The translations under genes and the position numbers were made by a program. From the NCBI RefSeq assembly GCF_963675165.1, contig NC_087380.1, forward strand, positions 574,303 through 638,302: DNA of 64,000 bases. The letters run 5' to 3'. Source of the DNA: Halichondria panicea. Taxonomy: Eukaryota; Porifera; Demospongiae; Suberitida; Halichondriidae. The notes under the pieces are model-generated. The model was not told where the DNA came from and searched no databases. It was given only the letters and a program-made list of their open reading frames with translations. The stretch's first letter is position 1. Each line of letters begins with the position of its first letter. This document shows positions 12,170 through 24,100 of this stretch, one piece after another.

Positions 12170-14372
12170 AGAATGCTGTACCTTGCACGTCCACACAGAA
12201 TGTTTGATTGGTCCCGCTAGTTCTGGGGATAGTGCAGCAGTAGAGACCTCTTGCCAACATTTCATTTCTACAGCGATTCAGGCTGATAGTGCTGATGTTT
12301 CTAGTGACATAAAATCCCTCTGAAGGACAAGTATCACTTGCTTCAGGAATGTCTCCGCCAGGTCCTCTCCACCCTCCTAGAGCCCCTCCATTGAGGTTGT
12401 CTTGTTCCCTGCAGCAGGTGGATAGCTCAGTGTGACAGGTGAGGGCAGAGGAGCCCTCTCCAATGAGGGAGAAGGACAGAGCTGTGTTGTTAGTGTAGAC
12501 AGTGCCTCCAATGGACAGGACAATGACTGCAGGGGAGCAATGAGTAGTATTGAAGCTGTGTAGGTCACACTCACATTCACAGGCAGGTTCACTAGAGTTC
12601 CACATTCCATTAGCTTGACAAGTTCTGGTCATAGCTCCAATAAGCATGTATCTAGTGTCACAGGTGTAGGTAGCAGTCATCATGAAGGTGGTTCCAGAGG
12701 ATGTGTCCACTGCTCCATTGGCAGTGGCATTTAGGGAACCACAGTTGACAACTGTTAGAGACAAGTAACATATTGAACCAACACTCTCAATGGAAGGATT
12801 CAGTAATAAGACTGTACGTATAGCGGCTGTTTCGTGGGGTAAAAAATTTGTTCAACTCGAGAAACGGTAGTTTTCGTGAGTAAAAAATTTCGTTTAGTCT
12901 CGTGGCTGCACGGCATTCCTACGTTCAGATAAGCCACGCCTACGATAAAATTTCGTGGAGGCCAGCCTGCCCACAAAAATAATGAATATTTTACCCCCCG
13001 AAAATTACCCGCTATACGGTATAGGAAATCACGTGAGGCCACAACACATTGGTATAACATACTTTCACAAACTGGTGCAGCTGGACTCCAAACTCCATCA
13101 CTTAGTGTAGTTGCTCCACTTGTTATACTTGCTCCACAAGTTCTGCTCTCACTACCAACAATGTTGTATCCACTGTTACAAGAGTAGGTAGCAGTGCTCT
13201 CAAACGTGGTAATGGGTGTATTAACCATACCATTGGAGGGGTCAGTAAGGGGGCCACAGTCAACAGCTACAGTGTATAATAATAAGCTTTAAAAACAAGA
13301 GAATGTGAGTAACTTACGAGTACATGTTGGATTAGTCCCACTCCACACTCCACCAGCCCCACAAGTCCTGGTCATATCACCAGTCACAGTGTATCCAGTG
13401 TTACATGTGAAGGTGGCCACGGTGTTCACTGGTCTAGTATTCATGGTCTCCGCATTATAGCCAATCATTCCATTGGTTGGAGCAGGCAAGTCAGAGCAGG
13501 TAGTGGTGCTGACTGCACACATTATAATGAAAGCAATTTTACACTCTTGGTCGGTACAGATGGCCAGGACAAAATTTAATGACAATGCTAGAAAAATATT
13601 GATAATAGTTACTCTTACCTTCACAAGTGGGTCTCACAGTGCTACTCCACATCATTGTATCATCATTACAGGTGATGGATGAGATGGTCGCCACAGCGTA
13701 CCCAGGGTCACAGGTGTAGGTGGCCATGTTGGTGGTTGCATCGTATGAGATCCTTCCATTAGACAGGGGACTCAGTGTGGGGCAGGGAGCTGTGGGGGGT
13801 GGGGGTTAGTATTGGACATAGACAATATAGTCAGCACTCACTGAAGGTGACACATCTCCTCTCATTGGTGGCAGTCCTCACACAGCAGTGTTCTCCATCA
13901 GGACTGAAGTGTGTGGGACCACGATACAGAGAAACGCCAAAATTAGGAACATCTCTGATGAACACTTCGTCCTGAACTGCCAACACTCTACTTTCAAGTT
14001 GCAATGCACTCCCATTGGGGAACAGCCACAATACACTACCAGTGTCTTCGGTGTAGCAAAACCAGGGGCGTGGTAGACCATTAGCTCCTGATCCAACATC
14101 AGAGAATGAGATGATCTCTCCAGTGTGGTCAGTGTCATCGGGCTCATTGGATGCTGACAGTCTAACTGTATGCCATTAATGTAATAATTGATGCTCTGAT
14201 ACCAAATCTATATACAGTGTACTTGTTTCATCTAGATTTACACCATGCAGTGGATATGATCTAGATCTAGCACAAGATTATAGCTAATGAATATCAACTC
14301 ACTCAAAGGTTGTCCATACACAAGAGAAATACTTCCCAGCAGACAGCAGAGAAATTGAGTTACAGTAGCCAT
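7200..14372 (-). CDS. R8: Sushi/Ig receptor-type protein tyrosine phosphatase (type P), intact
   Basis: A predicted single-pass receptor of roughly 1,300 residues in about 22 exons. Exons: signal 14303-14372; Ig-like 13842-14165 (108 codons, DGEHCC); Sushi 13619-13789, 13318-13512, 13063-13266; Sushi plus second Ig-like 12182-12751; membrane helix 11983-12106; juxtamembrane 11764-11924; cytosolic I-set Ig 11442-11639 and 11082-11278; then phosphatase exons. D1 spans about 8654-10995 with NKLCNRF, DYINACYVD, WPDHGVPDY and HCSAGVGRTG, so it should dephosphorylate phosphotyrosine. D2 (7200-8570) keeps HCSDTATRSG but has WNSS where WPD should be, so it is probably inactive. The last exon 7200-7271 ends in DTYANF and TAA. 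Lengths of all checked exons keep phase and no stop is seen. The intron at 8948-10180 carries a foldback element. The ligand is unknown. Confidence 0.85.
8654..8947 (-). other. R8 catalytic D1 exon (WPD loop and phosphate loop)
   Basis: One exon holds the general-acid loop WPDHGVPDY, the phosphate-binding loop HCSAGVGRTG with its nucleophilic Cys and Arg, and the RMKMVQTQ segment bearing the conserved Gln. These are the residues needed for classical tyrosine phosphatase activity. R3 has the equivalent exon at 33700-33996. Confidence 0.9.
9068..10155 (-). mobile_element. Foldback element carrying a RecQ-helicase fragment
   Basis: Related inverted ends: TAGCCTCGACTCCAG at 9068 and, read on the minus strand, TAGCCTCGATTCCAAGCCGC at 10155, each followed by a GGCCTGGTAT block. 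Inside, minus-strand frames around 9615-9954 encode KDKQLEAL, then PTGYGKS (a Walker A motif in RecQ style), then, in a shifted frame, LPFLIDVKL and SPLVSL, the next helicase blocks. The fragment is too short and frame-broken to work. It lies in an R8 intron between two D1 exons. Confidence 0.6.
11082..11639 (-). other. Cysteine-free intracellular I-set Ig domain of R8
   Basis: Two exons (11442-11639, 11082-11278) give an I-set pattern: EGEEVYLRVKVGG, PPPSLTWYHDGRKV, the turn KHAGE and YKLAAVNDSG. Both positions of the usual disulfide are replaced (Arg in YLRV, Leu in YKLA). The exons follow the membrane helix and a basic RRMRLNRLK stop-transfer segment, so the domain should face the reducing cytosol just before D1. 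R3 has the same arrangement at 35305-35951. Confidence 0.75.
12141..12170. repeat. (AC)n microsatellite
   Basis: An uninterrupted AC run of about 15 units in the intron between the second Ig-like exon and the membrane-helix exon of R8. Confidence 0.9.
12816..13025. mobile_element. MITE with CCGCTATACGGTA-type ends
   Basis: The left end reads CGTATAGCGG and the right end CCGCTATACGGTATA, so the termini are inverted copies. Internal blocks (GGGGTAAAAAATT, TTCGTGGAGGCCAG, GCCCACAAAAA, AAAATTACC) recur in the element at 50406-50578. It lies in an R8 intron between two Sushi exons. Confidence 0.6.
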
Positions 14373-14549
14373 TCTCTAGTAGTATATATGTATAGCTATG
14401 TCTATATGTAGCTCTAATTATATACAGTGACAGAGTGAGTGGGCGTCATTATATTGCCTTCAGTTATCATGCTCCAACAATACAACTTACTAAACTACAT
14501 AAAACAGTGACACATACATTGACAAACTAGACTGTCTTTTTTATAGTGT

Positions 14550-14727
14550 CTACTTGTTCTCTGTGTTGCAGTCAGTGGATGCATAAGCTGCACAGGCTGA
14601 GAGCTGGTAGTCTGCAGGAGGAGGGGGGCGTGGCTGGTCCACCACCTCATAGGTAGCCTCCTCTTGTAGTTTACTCAACCCCTCGTAATCATGGGAGGGG
14701 AGATGACTCATCACCACTGGGGGTAGT
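14550..14727 (-). other. R7 cytoplasmic tail exon with ITAM-like tyrosine motif
   Basis: Reads LPPVVMSHLPS, then YEGL, eight residues, YEVV, the proline stretch PRPPPPA, YQLS, YAST and a terminal NTENK with TAG. YxxL-x8-YxxV is close to the ITAM spacing, with Val in the last hydrophobic position. The stop lies only 177 bp from the R8 start codon at 14372. Confidence 0.8.
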
Positions 14728-16138
14728 CTGCATGAAATAGAAGAATGGCATAACTAAATAGTATACATCAATAATTATAATATTAGCAGTAGACTAACGC
14801 TATTCCAGCTCTCTGAAGTACGGCCACCTCGATATACCAGCCATTTGGTTTGGCATAGATTGCTAGCTAGATGGCTACTGCACACAACTCTCCCTGAAAT
14901 GCAACTCTAACCACACCAGTACACACGTGTACAGCTATTTCATTCACAGACGTACTAGACCATGCATAATTAATACGGTATACAATAAAAGCACATAATT
15001 TGATAACCGACAGAAACTCTACACATAGTTAAAAACAAACACACCATGCATATAGAAGAATGGAATCTATTAACTATATACATGGAATAATTAAATACAC
15101 AATCATAACAAAAGCTCTCTACAATCATACCGGTATACACGTAGTTATGACAGCTACTTCCTTCACACACTAACACTCACTGTCTTGGTTGGCTGCCTGT
15201 CTTTTCATCACTCATGTCCTTGGATCCATACCTCCGTAGCCTTAGTAACAACAGCACCACTATTACAATCAGTACTAGCACAGCAATGGCCAAGACTCCA
15301 GCAACCACCCCACCAACCACTGCACCAACATTGACCACTACACTCTCTGTGGGTGAGGTAGTAGCAGTTGTCCGATTAGTGATGTCCTCAGGGCACTCTG
15401 GACTGTCTCTGTCAGTGATCACCACAGGGCAAGTGTTTGTCAAACCAAGTCGGGTACTTTGTACGATGATGCTTGAAGTGTCGCTGATCCATTGTTCAAT
15501 TAAAGAAATGAGTTCCACAGCAGACACAGTTTCTGTTGCAGTCAGCACAGCTCTGTAGGTCACGTGACTAGAGGAGCCGTCAAAACAATTGATGAACTCG
15601 TCAGTGAGAAAGGAGGGGATGAACCCACAAGCACACAATCCTTCAACACCTTGAGATAGTCTGGTAGTGATGCAATGTACACCTCACAGTTTGTTATTCC
15701 ACCAAAACGAAGTTGAATGTTGAGTGCTATAAAACAAAAATAAACTGTTACCAAAAAAATTATGTGAATCCATATGAACACACTATAGTTACACGATCTT
15801 TAGTAAGGTTTTACATGAATGACTTTCAGGTTCCAACTTACTCCTGAACTCAATGGTGTAGTGAGCAGCTACAGTGTGTTCCCCCTCAAGCTGACTGGAG
15901 GTGAGGATGACCTGACAGCTGTACTGACCAGCGTCTGACAAGTAGAGAGTGTCAAAGTTGAGGGTTGCTGTGCTGGTCATGAGTGACCCTCCCTCCCTCG
16001 TCCACTGGTAGGAGAGGGTGGGTTGTAGAGAGGCCCCTCCACTCAGGGAACAAGTGAGGGAGAAACTCTGACCAGCCATTGGACCACCACTGGGGCTTAT
16101 CACTAGGAGCTCTGTGAAATAATAACAATGTAGTTATG

Positions 16139-16645
16139 CCTCGGCGCGCATGCGCAAGCGAGGTATATGGTATAGTGTGTTTGTGTGTCTGTGTGTGTGT
16201 CTGTGTAGACTGCTACAGCTGCTCAAGGATGAATCAAGTGCAAGTAAGAGTTTGTATAGGCTTCTAGTCATGTTTACTTGGATTTTAATTCGTGGATTTG
16301 CAAAATAATGCTTCGTTCTCGAGTTATGCCTAGTTTTGCTTATTGGAATGCCATTGCAGCCTTTTCAGAAGAGCACGTAGCCAAACTTGTTTACCGAGTG
16401 TTGCTACTCTACTTAGTAGTTAGCTCTGCACTAGAACGCTAGCTATTGGTAGCTGCAAGAGTGAGAAGAGAGCTGCAAGGCTCTGCTATTATGCAGCCAT
16501 TAATTTTAGACTTGAACTTTTGGCATCGATCGTTTTCAATCATGGTTGATCATTACCCACTCTCAGAGTTTTTGCATGCAGCAAAATTAATCATGTGTAT
16601 TAGTAACTTTATGTTATGTAGCTTTGGCATCTCCACCGAGGCATC
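16139..16645. mobile_element. Probable MITE with GCCTCGG ends in an R7 intron
   Basis: Starts GCCTCGGCGCGCATGCGCAAG and ends CCACCGAGGC, giving short inverted termini, with a GT-rich stretch near 16180-16205. It sits between the Ig exon and the fourth Sushi exon. Nothing coding is recognised. Confidence 0.4.
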
Positions 16646-18769
16646 AGCACCTGCGGTGCTTTCATTTCATTTAGTACCTGAGTAAACACTTACTGAGGTA
16701 GGACAGATAACGACAGGTGCATGGACACAACAACAAACATAGACTGAACACAGACTGCTTGATGTTGATAATAACTTGCGTACGTAAACAGGTTGGAGCA
16801 TCTGGAGTCCACTGTCCACCACTCCCACAAGTCCGAGTGTTTGCTCCAGTCAGAGTGTACCCAGTGTTACAGGTGTAGGTAGCAGTCATCATGAAGGTGG
16901 TTCCAGAGGATGTGTCCACTGCTCCATTGGAGGGGGCGTCCAGGGAACCACAGTTGACAACTGTACAGACAATCAATTCACATATATTTAACTAAAGGCT
17001 AACTTCAATATACTCAGGGATCACGTTTTGTAATTGCCTGTGAAACTGCATTTCATTTTATGGAATCGACTAAGTGCTTGCAAACCGGAGCCTGTATTGC
17101 GTGTAACACATGTAGGGATTCAACCACTTAGTGACTCTGCATATATGGAAATGCAGTCATAACCACTTACGAAACCTGATCACCGTAGTCACCCGCTCCT
17201 TTTCTTATTTATGGGCAACGCTCACAGATATAAAGGGTTCAGTAAATAAGATTATATAGGAAATCACATGAGGCCACAACACATTGGTATAACATACTTT
17301 CACAAACTGGTGCAGCTGGACTCCAAACTCCAGTTGGTCCACTTGTTATACTTGCTCCACACGTTCTGCTCACACTACCAACAATGTTGTATCCAGTGAC
17401 ACAGGTGTAGGTAGCAGTCATCATGAAGGTGGTTCCAGAGAATGTGTCCACTGCTCCATTGGAGGGGGCCAGCAGTGCTATACAGTCAACAGCTGTGGGG
17501 AGATGCTTGATCACCATCACTTCCAACCACCATTGCTAACTCACGTGGACAAGTTGGTGCCACTCCTGACCACTGACCAGTAGCTTCACATTGTCTAGTA
17601 GCACTACTAGTGAGGAAGTAGCCAGTATCACAGCTGTATATGTAACAACAGTGAGGTAGTCCCGACTAGGGGTGGACAAGGCTCCATTGGTAGGGGAGGT
17701 TAGGACAGGGCAGGTGACGACTGTGTTGGGGAAAATAAACACACACTAACTACTTACTAGTTCTGGTCTTACTTGTACAAATGACTGTAGGTGGTGTTGG
17801 AGACCAGGTACCAGCACTAGTACCATCACTCATACAAGTTATCGGAGTAGCTCCACTGATGGTGTACCCAGTGTCACAGGTGTAGGTGGCTATGTTGGTG
17901 TCTGCATCATATGAGATCATTCCATTAGACAGGGGACTCAGTGTGGGGCAGGGAGCTGTGGGGGGTGGGGGTTAGTATTGGACATAGACAATATAGTCAG
18001 CACTCACTGAAGGTGAGACATCTCCTCTGTGCTGTGTTAAGCCTCACACAGCAGTGTTCTCCATCAGGACTGAAGTGTGCGGTGGGACCACGATACAGAG
18101 CAACGCCAAAATTAGGAACATCTCTGATGAACACTTCGTCCTCAACTGCCAACAATCTACTTTCAAATTGCAATGCACTCCCATTGGGGAACAGCCACAA
18201 TACACTACCAGTGTCTTCGGTGTAGCAAACCCAGGGGCGTGGTAGACCATCAGCTCCTGATCCAACATCAGAGAATGAGATGATCTCTCCAGTGTGGTCA
18301 GTGCCAGGGGGCTCATTGGATGCTGCCAGTCGAACTGTATGCCATTATTAAATACAATAACTGATGCTCTGATACCAAGTTTATATCCTAGATCTAGATT
18401 ACACCAGTAGCACAAGATTATAACTAGTTTGCTCTACTCTACTTACAGTAGAGCTAGTTGCACTGCATATCAACTCACTCAAAGGTTGTCCATACACAAG
18501 AGAAACACTTCCCAGCAGACAGCAGAGAAATAGAGCTACAGTAGCCATTCTCTAGTATATATAGCAGCACAGGCATAAAGTCTAGCTAGCTATAGCTGCT
18601 AAATCTAGAGTATAATTGGAGATTTTTAACTTATCAACCCTCACCCAAATCGTCAATTTTCAGACAGAACAATTTTTAAAAATAATACAAAAACTAAAAT
18701 CTTATTTTCTAGAAGTCTAACTTCAAAAACAACAATAAAAAATGCACTCACATTCACATTAAAAGTTTT

Positions 18770-20799
18770 AGTTTTAGAGAAAGTTTGCGTAAGTATCGAA
18801 GGACTGAGTCCAAGTAGACCAACAAGGCCTCGAAAACATCCTTGTAGTTGTCCTGTGAGGGGGAGTGGCACATTAATATACCCATACACTGTGGTGTGCT
18901 ATGTAATGCAATGCATGGTCTGTTACATTGTATACTAATTATGGGGAAACAGCAGTTGAGAGGTCTGGCTTGTAATTAAGTGGTGCAGGCTTTATATATA
19001 ATAGCTGTAAGCAGATCAACTCACGACTGAGGGTACTGCCCCTGGCTTGTGGACCCTGAGAGCCTTGACCACCTGGAACACATCCACCACTCCCTCTGTC
19101 TTGCAACGGTCAATGGTAGTAGCTACAGAGCAGTACATACCAGAGCGGGTCGCAGTGTCACTGGAAACAACACAATATTATATTACACACTTAATTAATA
19201 ATTATAACAGATCCTCACCTGCAGTGGACCACAATCGCCTTGTTTCCAGTCCTCCTTTGAACCTTTATAACCTCCTCATTGACGTCAGTTACAATCTTGA
19301 GGTTCTCACATGCACCAGTCGACTTCCAACCGAGAATTTGGATTTGAATTATTTGCTGAGTTTGCTTAGTCTGGAGGAAAAAATTAAGGAACGATAAAAA
19401 AGCAACCAAAGTGATATACAAGTACACACCTTCTTGTTAAGCACGCTCAGTTGAGAGTGTCAAAGTTGAGGGTTGCTGTGCTGGTCATGAGTGACTCTCC
19501 CTCCCTCGTCCACTGGTAGGAGAGGGTGGGTTGTAGAGAGGCCCCTCCACTCAGGGAACAAGTGAGGGAGAAACTCTGACCAGCCATTGGAACGCCTCTG
19601 GGGCTGATCACCAACTCTGCATGTGAACATTATAACAATGTAGTTTCAGTTTAAACTTAAGTAAACAGATCTAATGGGATGACAGATGACAGCAGGTGGA
19701 CCACATGAATTATAGACTGCTAATATAAATATGCAATCGATATAATAACTTGCGTACGTAAACAGATTGGAGCAACTGGAGTCCACTGTCCATCACCTCC
19801 ACAAGTCCGAGTGTTTGCTCCAATGAGAGTGTATCCAGTGTTACAGGTGTAGGTAGCAGTCATCATGAAGGTGGTTCCAGATGATGTGTTCACTGCTCCA
19901 TTGGAGGGGGCGTCCAGGGAACCACAGTCAAAAGCTGTGGGGAGATGCTTGATCACCATTACTTCCAACCCACCATGATTGCTAACTCACGTGGACAAGT
20001 AAATGTTGGTGCCACTCCTGACCACAGACCAGTAGCTTGACATGTTCTAGCACTACCACTATTACCAGTGAGGACGTAGCCAGTATCACAGCTGTATGTA
20101 ACAGAGGTGAGGTAGTCCCGACTAGTGGTGGACAAGGCTCCATTGGTAGGAGGGGTTAGGCAGGTGACGACTGTGTTGGGGAAAATACACATATAAAAAT
20201 TATACCAGGTACACTTACTAGTTAAATATAAAGGTCTTACTTGTACAATTGGGTGGTGGTAGAGACCAGGTACCAGCACTAGTACCATCACTCATACAAG
20301 TTATCGGAGTAGCTCCACTGATGGTGTACCCAGTGTCACAGGTGTAGGTGGCCATGTAACGATTGTTAGTGGCTGCATCGTATGAGATCCTTCCATTAGA
20401 CAGTGGACTCAGTGTGGGGCAGGGAGCTGTGGGGGGTGGGGGTTAGTATTGGACATAGACAATATAGTCAGCACTCACTGAAGGTGACACATTTACTCTG
20501 TGCAGGGCCATTAGCAGTCCTCACACAGCAGTGTTCTCCATGAGGACTGTAGTGATCAGGACCACGATGCAGAACAACGTCTCCAGCAGGATTAACAGCA
20601 CTGATGAACAGTTTGTCCCCAACTGCATCCCTGTCAAAAACTATGGGCAATGTACTCCCACCAGGACCCTGCCACACTGCACCACCAGTGACTCCGGTGT
20701 AGCAATACCAGGCTCGTTGATCAGTACCAACTCCTGATCCAACAGCAAAGAACGAGATGATCTCTCCAGTGTGGTCAGTGTCAGAGGGCTCATTGGGTG
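18770..20799 (-). pseudogene. R6: broken chimera of a type Y ectodomain and a type P phosphatase end
   Basis: The 5' end is truncated: the Ig-like exon (20479-20799) lacks its acceptor side and no signal exon precedes it. Sushi exons 20241-20426, 19991-20170 and 19758-19934 are in frame. A half Ig exon (19454-19616) of the type Y kind then joins, within the short sequence TTG at about 19453, to the end of a phosphatase D2 exon. Further D2 exons follow at about 19221-19373, about 19030-19161 and 18770-18852. At the junction the Ig frame meets TGA. The last exon has four extra bases (CTGA near 18803) that replace the usual DSFDTYANF ending. This records an unequal recombination event and is probably non-functional. 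Confidence 0.8.
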
Positions 20800-20865
20800 C
20801 ATGAAGTCAGTGGGTGCACAAGTTGCACATACACCAGGCTGAAAGCTGGTAGCCCTCGGGGAACA
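20800..20865 (-). pseudogene. Remnant of a type Y tail exon fused to the R6 Ig-like exon
   Basis: The minus strand reads EGYQLSA, matching the AGYQLSACAAY part of intact tails, then decays. It abuts the truncated Ig-like exon of R6 at about 20800. A deletion therefore seems to have removed the end of one gene and the signal exon of the next. Confidence 0.5.
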
Positions 20866-21196
20866 CAGAATTCTTTTACTCAGTATTTCTTTCCAATTAA
20901 TTAACCAGCCTTGTTCTGGGTATACAAATCCTTATATCCATGGTACAACTATGTATTACAATCTAACCATGCAGTCATTACATGAGGAATACCAGCTCTT
21001 CATAAGAAGCACAGTATGATGAGTTCTTAGTATAAATTCAGTGTTAATTGGAAGTCTGATTCATTCATAGAGGGCCAGTGAAACCATCAGCATTCCTGCA
21101 ACCTGTGGCAATGTCATACAATACTGGATGAAAGGTAAGGTGTATATATAGACATCCATCCAGTGACATTAAATCAGTTTTACAATCTAAACTCAC

Positions 21197-24100
21197 CCAG
21201 TGGCACCAGCTCACTCCACCTCCCCTCTGCAGCTGACGTTTTTGCTCTCACCTGGACATTATAGATATAATTATTGCATCACTTATAAATCTACAGACTG
21301 ATTTAGAGTCTTATATATACCTGTACCATGACGTTGTCAGTGGTGACTAGCCCAGTATCTCCAACTGCGTGGAAAAGTTCTCTTCTTCCTTTAGACACCA
21401 TCAGATCTGAACCAGACCCTTGAGGAATGAACCTGACGTCATAGCCAGTGATCCTCCCATACGACCTTGTGGGCGTGGTCCAAACCACAACAGTGCAGAA
21501 ACCGATCACCAGGGAGGGGGCGTTAGACCCTGAGGCAGGGCAGTAAACTTATTTCAGCCAACTGAAGAAGTCTCCAATTTTAACTATACTATTGACGCTT
21601 TACTGAATGCATGCAACGTCATAAACGGTGCTCTGCACTATGGCCACACAGAGAGCTCACGCACAGCTAGCAACGTGGTAGGATTCAATTCATAGAAAAC
21701 CCTCTTTTATTTATGGGCAATTCAATCGCAAAGGGAATTTTGAATCAGCTCTACAATTTTGTTCCTCGAGATCAATAAAATGCAACTCTACACCATAGTA
21801 TATGGTAACAATCAATCCAAGTGACCACTCACTCGTATCCCCAGTCCTGGCAACGACCTCACAGCTCCTGCTCTGCCCTCCCTCCTCCTGATTGCTCACT
21901 CCATTCTCAGGGATCACTCGGATGGTGTAGGTGGTGAGTGGCTGCAGACCAGACACTGAGTAGTCCACCAGGACATCTTGTTTGACATACGGCCTGCTGT
22001 TGTGTTGAGTGAAGGTCTGGTTGTCCTCAGAGTAGAATATGTTGTAGTACAAGTCATCTCTCCTAGTGATCTCTGGCCTCTCCCAACGCACAGTGATTAT
22101 GTTACCTCGAGTCCTCTCAGCAACTGCTTGCAAACTCTTACAGTTGTTCGGAGGAGCTATATACGGCATCAATGAACAATCATGTCATGTTGGTAAATAT
22201 TTCATAATGGTAATACAGTAGTATAGTGTATAGTGTTGAACACCACTTCATGATCTGCATGTATGTACTTCCAAACAACACTTATTATACTTTAATAAGA
22301 ATCTTACTTGAACATGGAATATTTGGTCCCTCCAATGCTGTCCTGTAGTAGCCGCGAAAACAGGTACACTCCACACTATTTTCAACAATGCTGGCGCTGT
22401 TTCCAGGACAAGGCACACAAACACTCTCTCCAGTGGACAACTCTTCTTGATAGGTTCCCACTGGGCATCTGAGTGCTATAAGAAATACTATATAAATATA
22501 CTAATATTGCTGACCATGCATGTATGCATGTGAAGGTTTCACAATAAAAATAAATCGTTAATTAAAGGAGAAATAGTTTATTAATAAGTTGTTAGTTATT
22601 GTGTGATACTATGATCACTCTAGTTGAGGAGTTTGGACTCTATATATAGTCTCTTGGAGAGGGTTAGGTCAGAAAGGTGGCTGGGAGTTACCAAGTCTTA
22701 CGTTAGCATAATACACTCATCCCCCTCACCAGTACAGACAGGGTCATCTCCAGTGCTCCATCCACTGACACTACACGTCCTCATCATCAGTCCAGTCACC
22801 TGGTAGCCAGGGTTACAGGAGTAGGTAGCCGTGGAACTCTCAGCTCTGGGGATGGTGGTGTCACTGTACGCCACTCCTCCATTGGCTGGGATGGTGAGGT
22901 CTGGACAAGCCACTGCAAAGATAGTGATAGTGTTGCATTCACAGTTGACCTTGACTATAATTATGAGTTCGGACAACTATTTAATGCTGAATTGAGTATG
23001 AACATAATTTTTAAACTTAATTACTATTGATCTAGCTACTAATTCCATGACATCATGCATGTACTAAATTTCAAATGCACACACACGGGGATGTTATGGC
23101 AACTCACAAAAAACTACTGTGTGTGTGTGTGTGTGTGGGGGGGGGGTAATGATCACATAGACACAGACAAAACTAAAAGGATAGATACAATACTTGGTTG
23201 TGTGTGAGTAGTACGTACGATTACAGATGGGAGCCTGAGGCATCCACACTCCATCACTCCCACAAGTACTATATAGTGTTGTATACAGTCAGAGTGTAGC
23301 CAGTGTCACAGGTGTAGTAGGTAATTGTATATTATATTGATAAAATATACTCACAGTTACAAGTTGGAGCAAAGCCACTCCAGCTACTGGTGGGCTGACA
23401 CATTCTGGTCATATCTCCAATCAGAGTGTATCCAGTGTTACAGCTGTAGGTAGCAGTGCTCCAAAAGGTGGTTCCAGAGGATGTGTCCACTGCTCCATTG
23501 GATGGGTCAGAGAGGGGACCACAGTCGACAGCTATAGTGTATAAGAATGGCCCCATAAAAACGAGATAGTACAAGCCAAAACAACCTCAAGTTAAGGGAC
23601 CTCAAAGTCAGCTTACATAGAGCCATATAATTTACTTACGAGGACAAGTTGGTACACTGCCACTCCACTCTCCATTAGCCTGACAAGTCCTAGTGGTGTC
23701 TCCAGTCAGATTGTATCCACGGTTACATGAGTACGTAGCATTGCTCATGAAGGAGTTGCCATCAGGTACAATCACAAATCCATTATCAGGGTTAGTGAGG
23801 GTTGGACAGGTGACAACTGCAGGAAGGAAGAGGACCATCAGTGTACACAATGAACAAGAGATGATAACGTACTATCACAAGTTGGAGCAGACCCACTCCA
23901 GTCTCCAGTAACCTCACAAACTCTAATTACATCCCCAGTCAGCATGTAGCCAGTGTTACACGTGTACGAAGCAATGGTCCCAAAGTTGTTGTTAAGTACG
24001 TTGACCATTCCATTATCAGGGTCAGAGAGAGCTGGACAGGTGACAACTGCAGGGAAGAAGAGGCAATTAAAACAGTGTACACAAGAAGAGGTGATAACGT

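Larger units (their letters stand above)
14550..18548 (-). pseudogene. R7: type Y Sushi/Ig receptor with YxxL tail, frameshifted
   Basis: Exons: signal 18479-18548; Ig-like 18008-18334; Sushi 17773-17955, 17545-17720, 17298-17492, 16784-16960; Ig 15842-16111; membrane-proximal domain plus helix 15181-15726; tail 14550-14727. Two lesions are seen against the paralogs. Two extra bases near 17636-17640 in the second Sushi shift the frame at VTY. A 28-bp gap near 15687 in the membrane-proximal exon sends the frame to a stop before the helix (exon length 546, whereas intact copies are 571, 574 and 604, all one more than a multiple of three). The third Sushi also has Ile where Gly follows the first Cys. 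The tail exon itself is intact (YEGL, YEVV, PRPPPPA, YQLS). It is probably a pseudogene. Confidence 0.75.
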
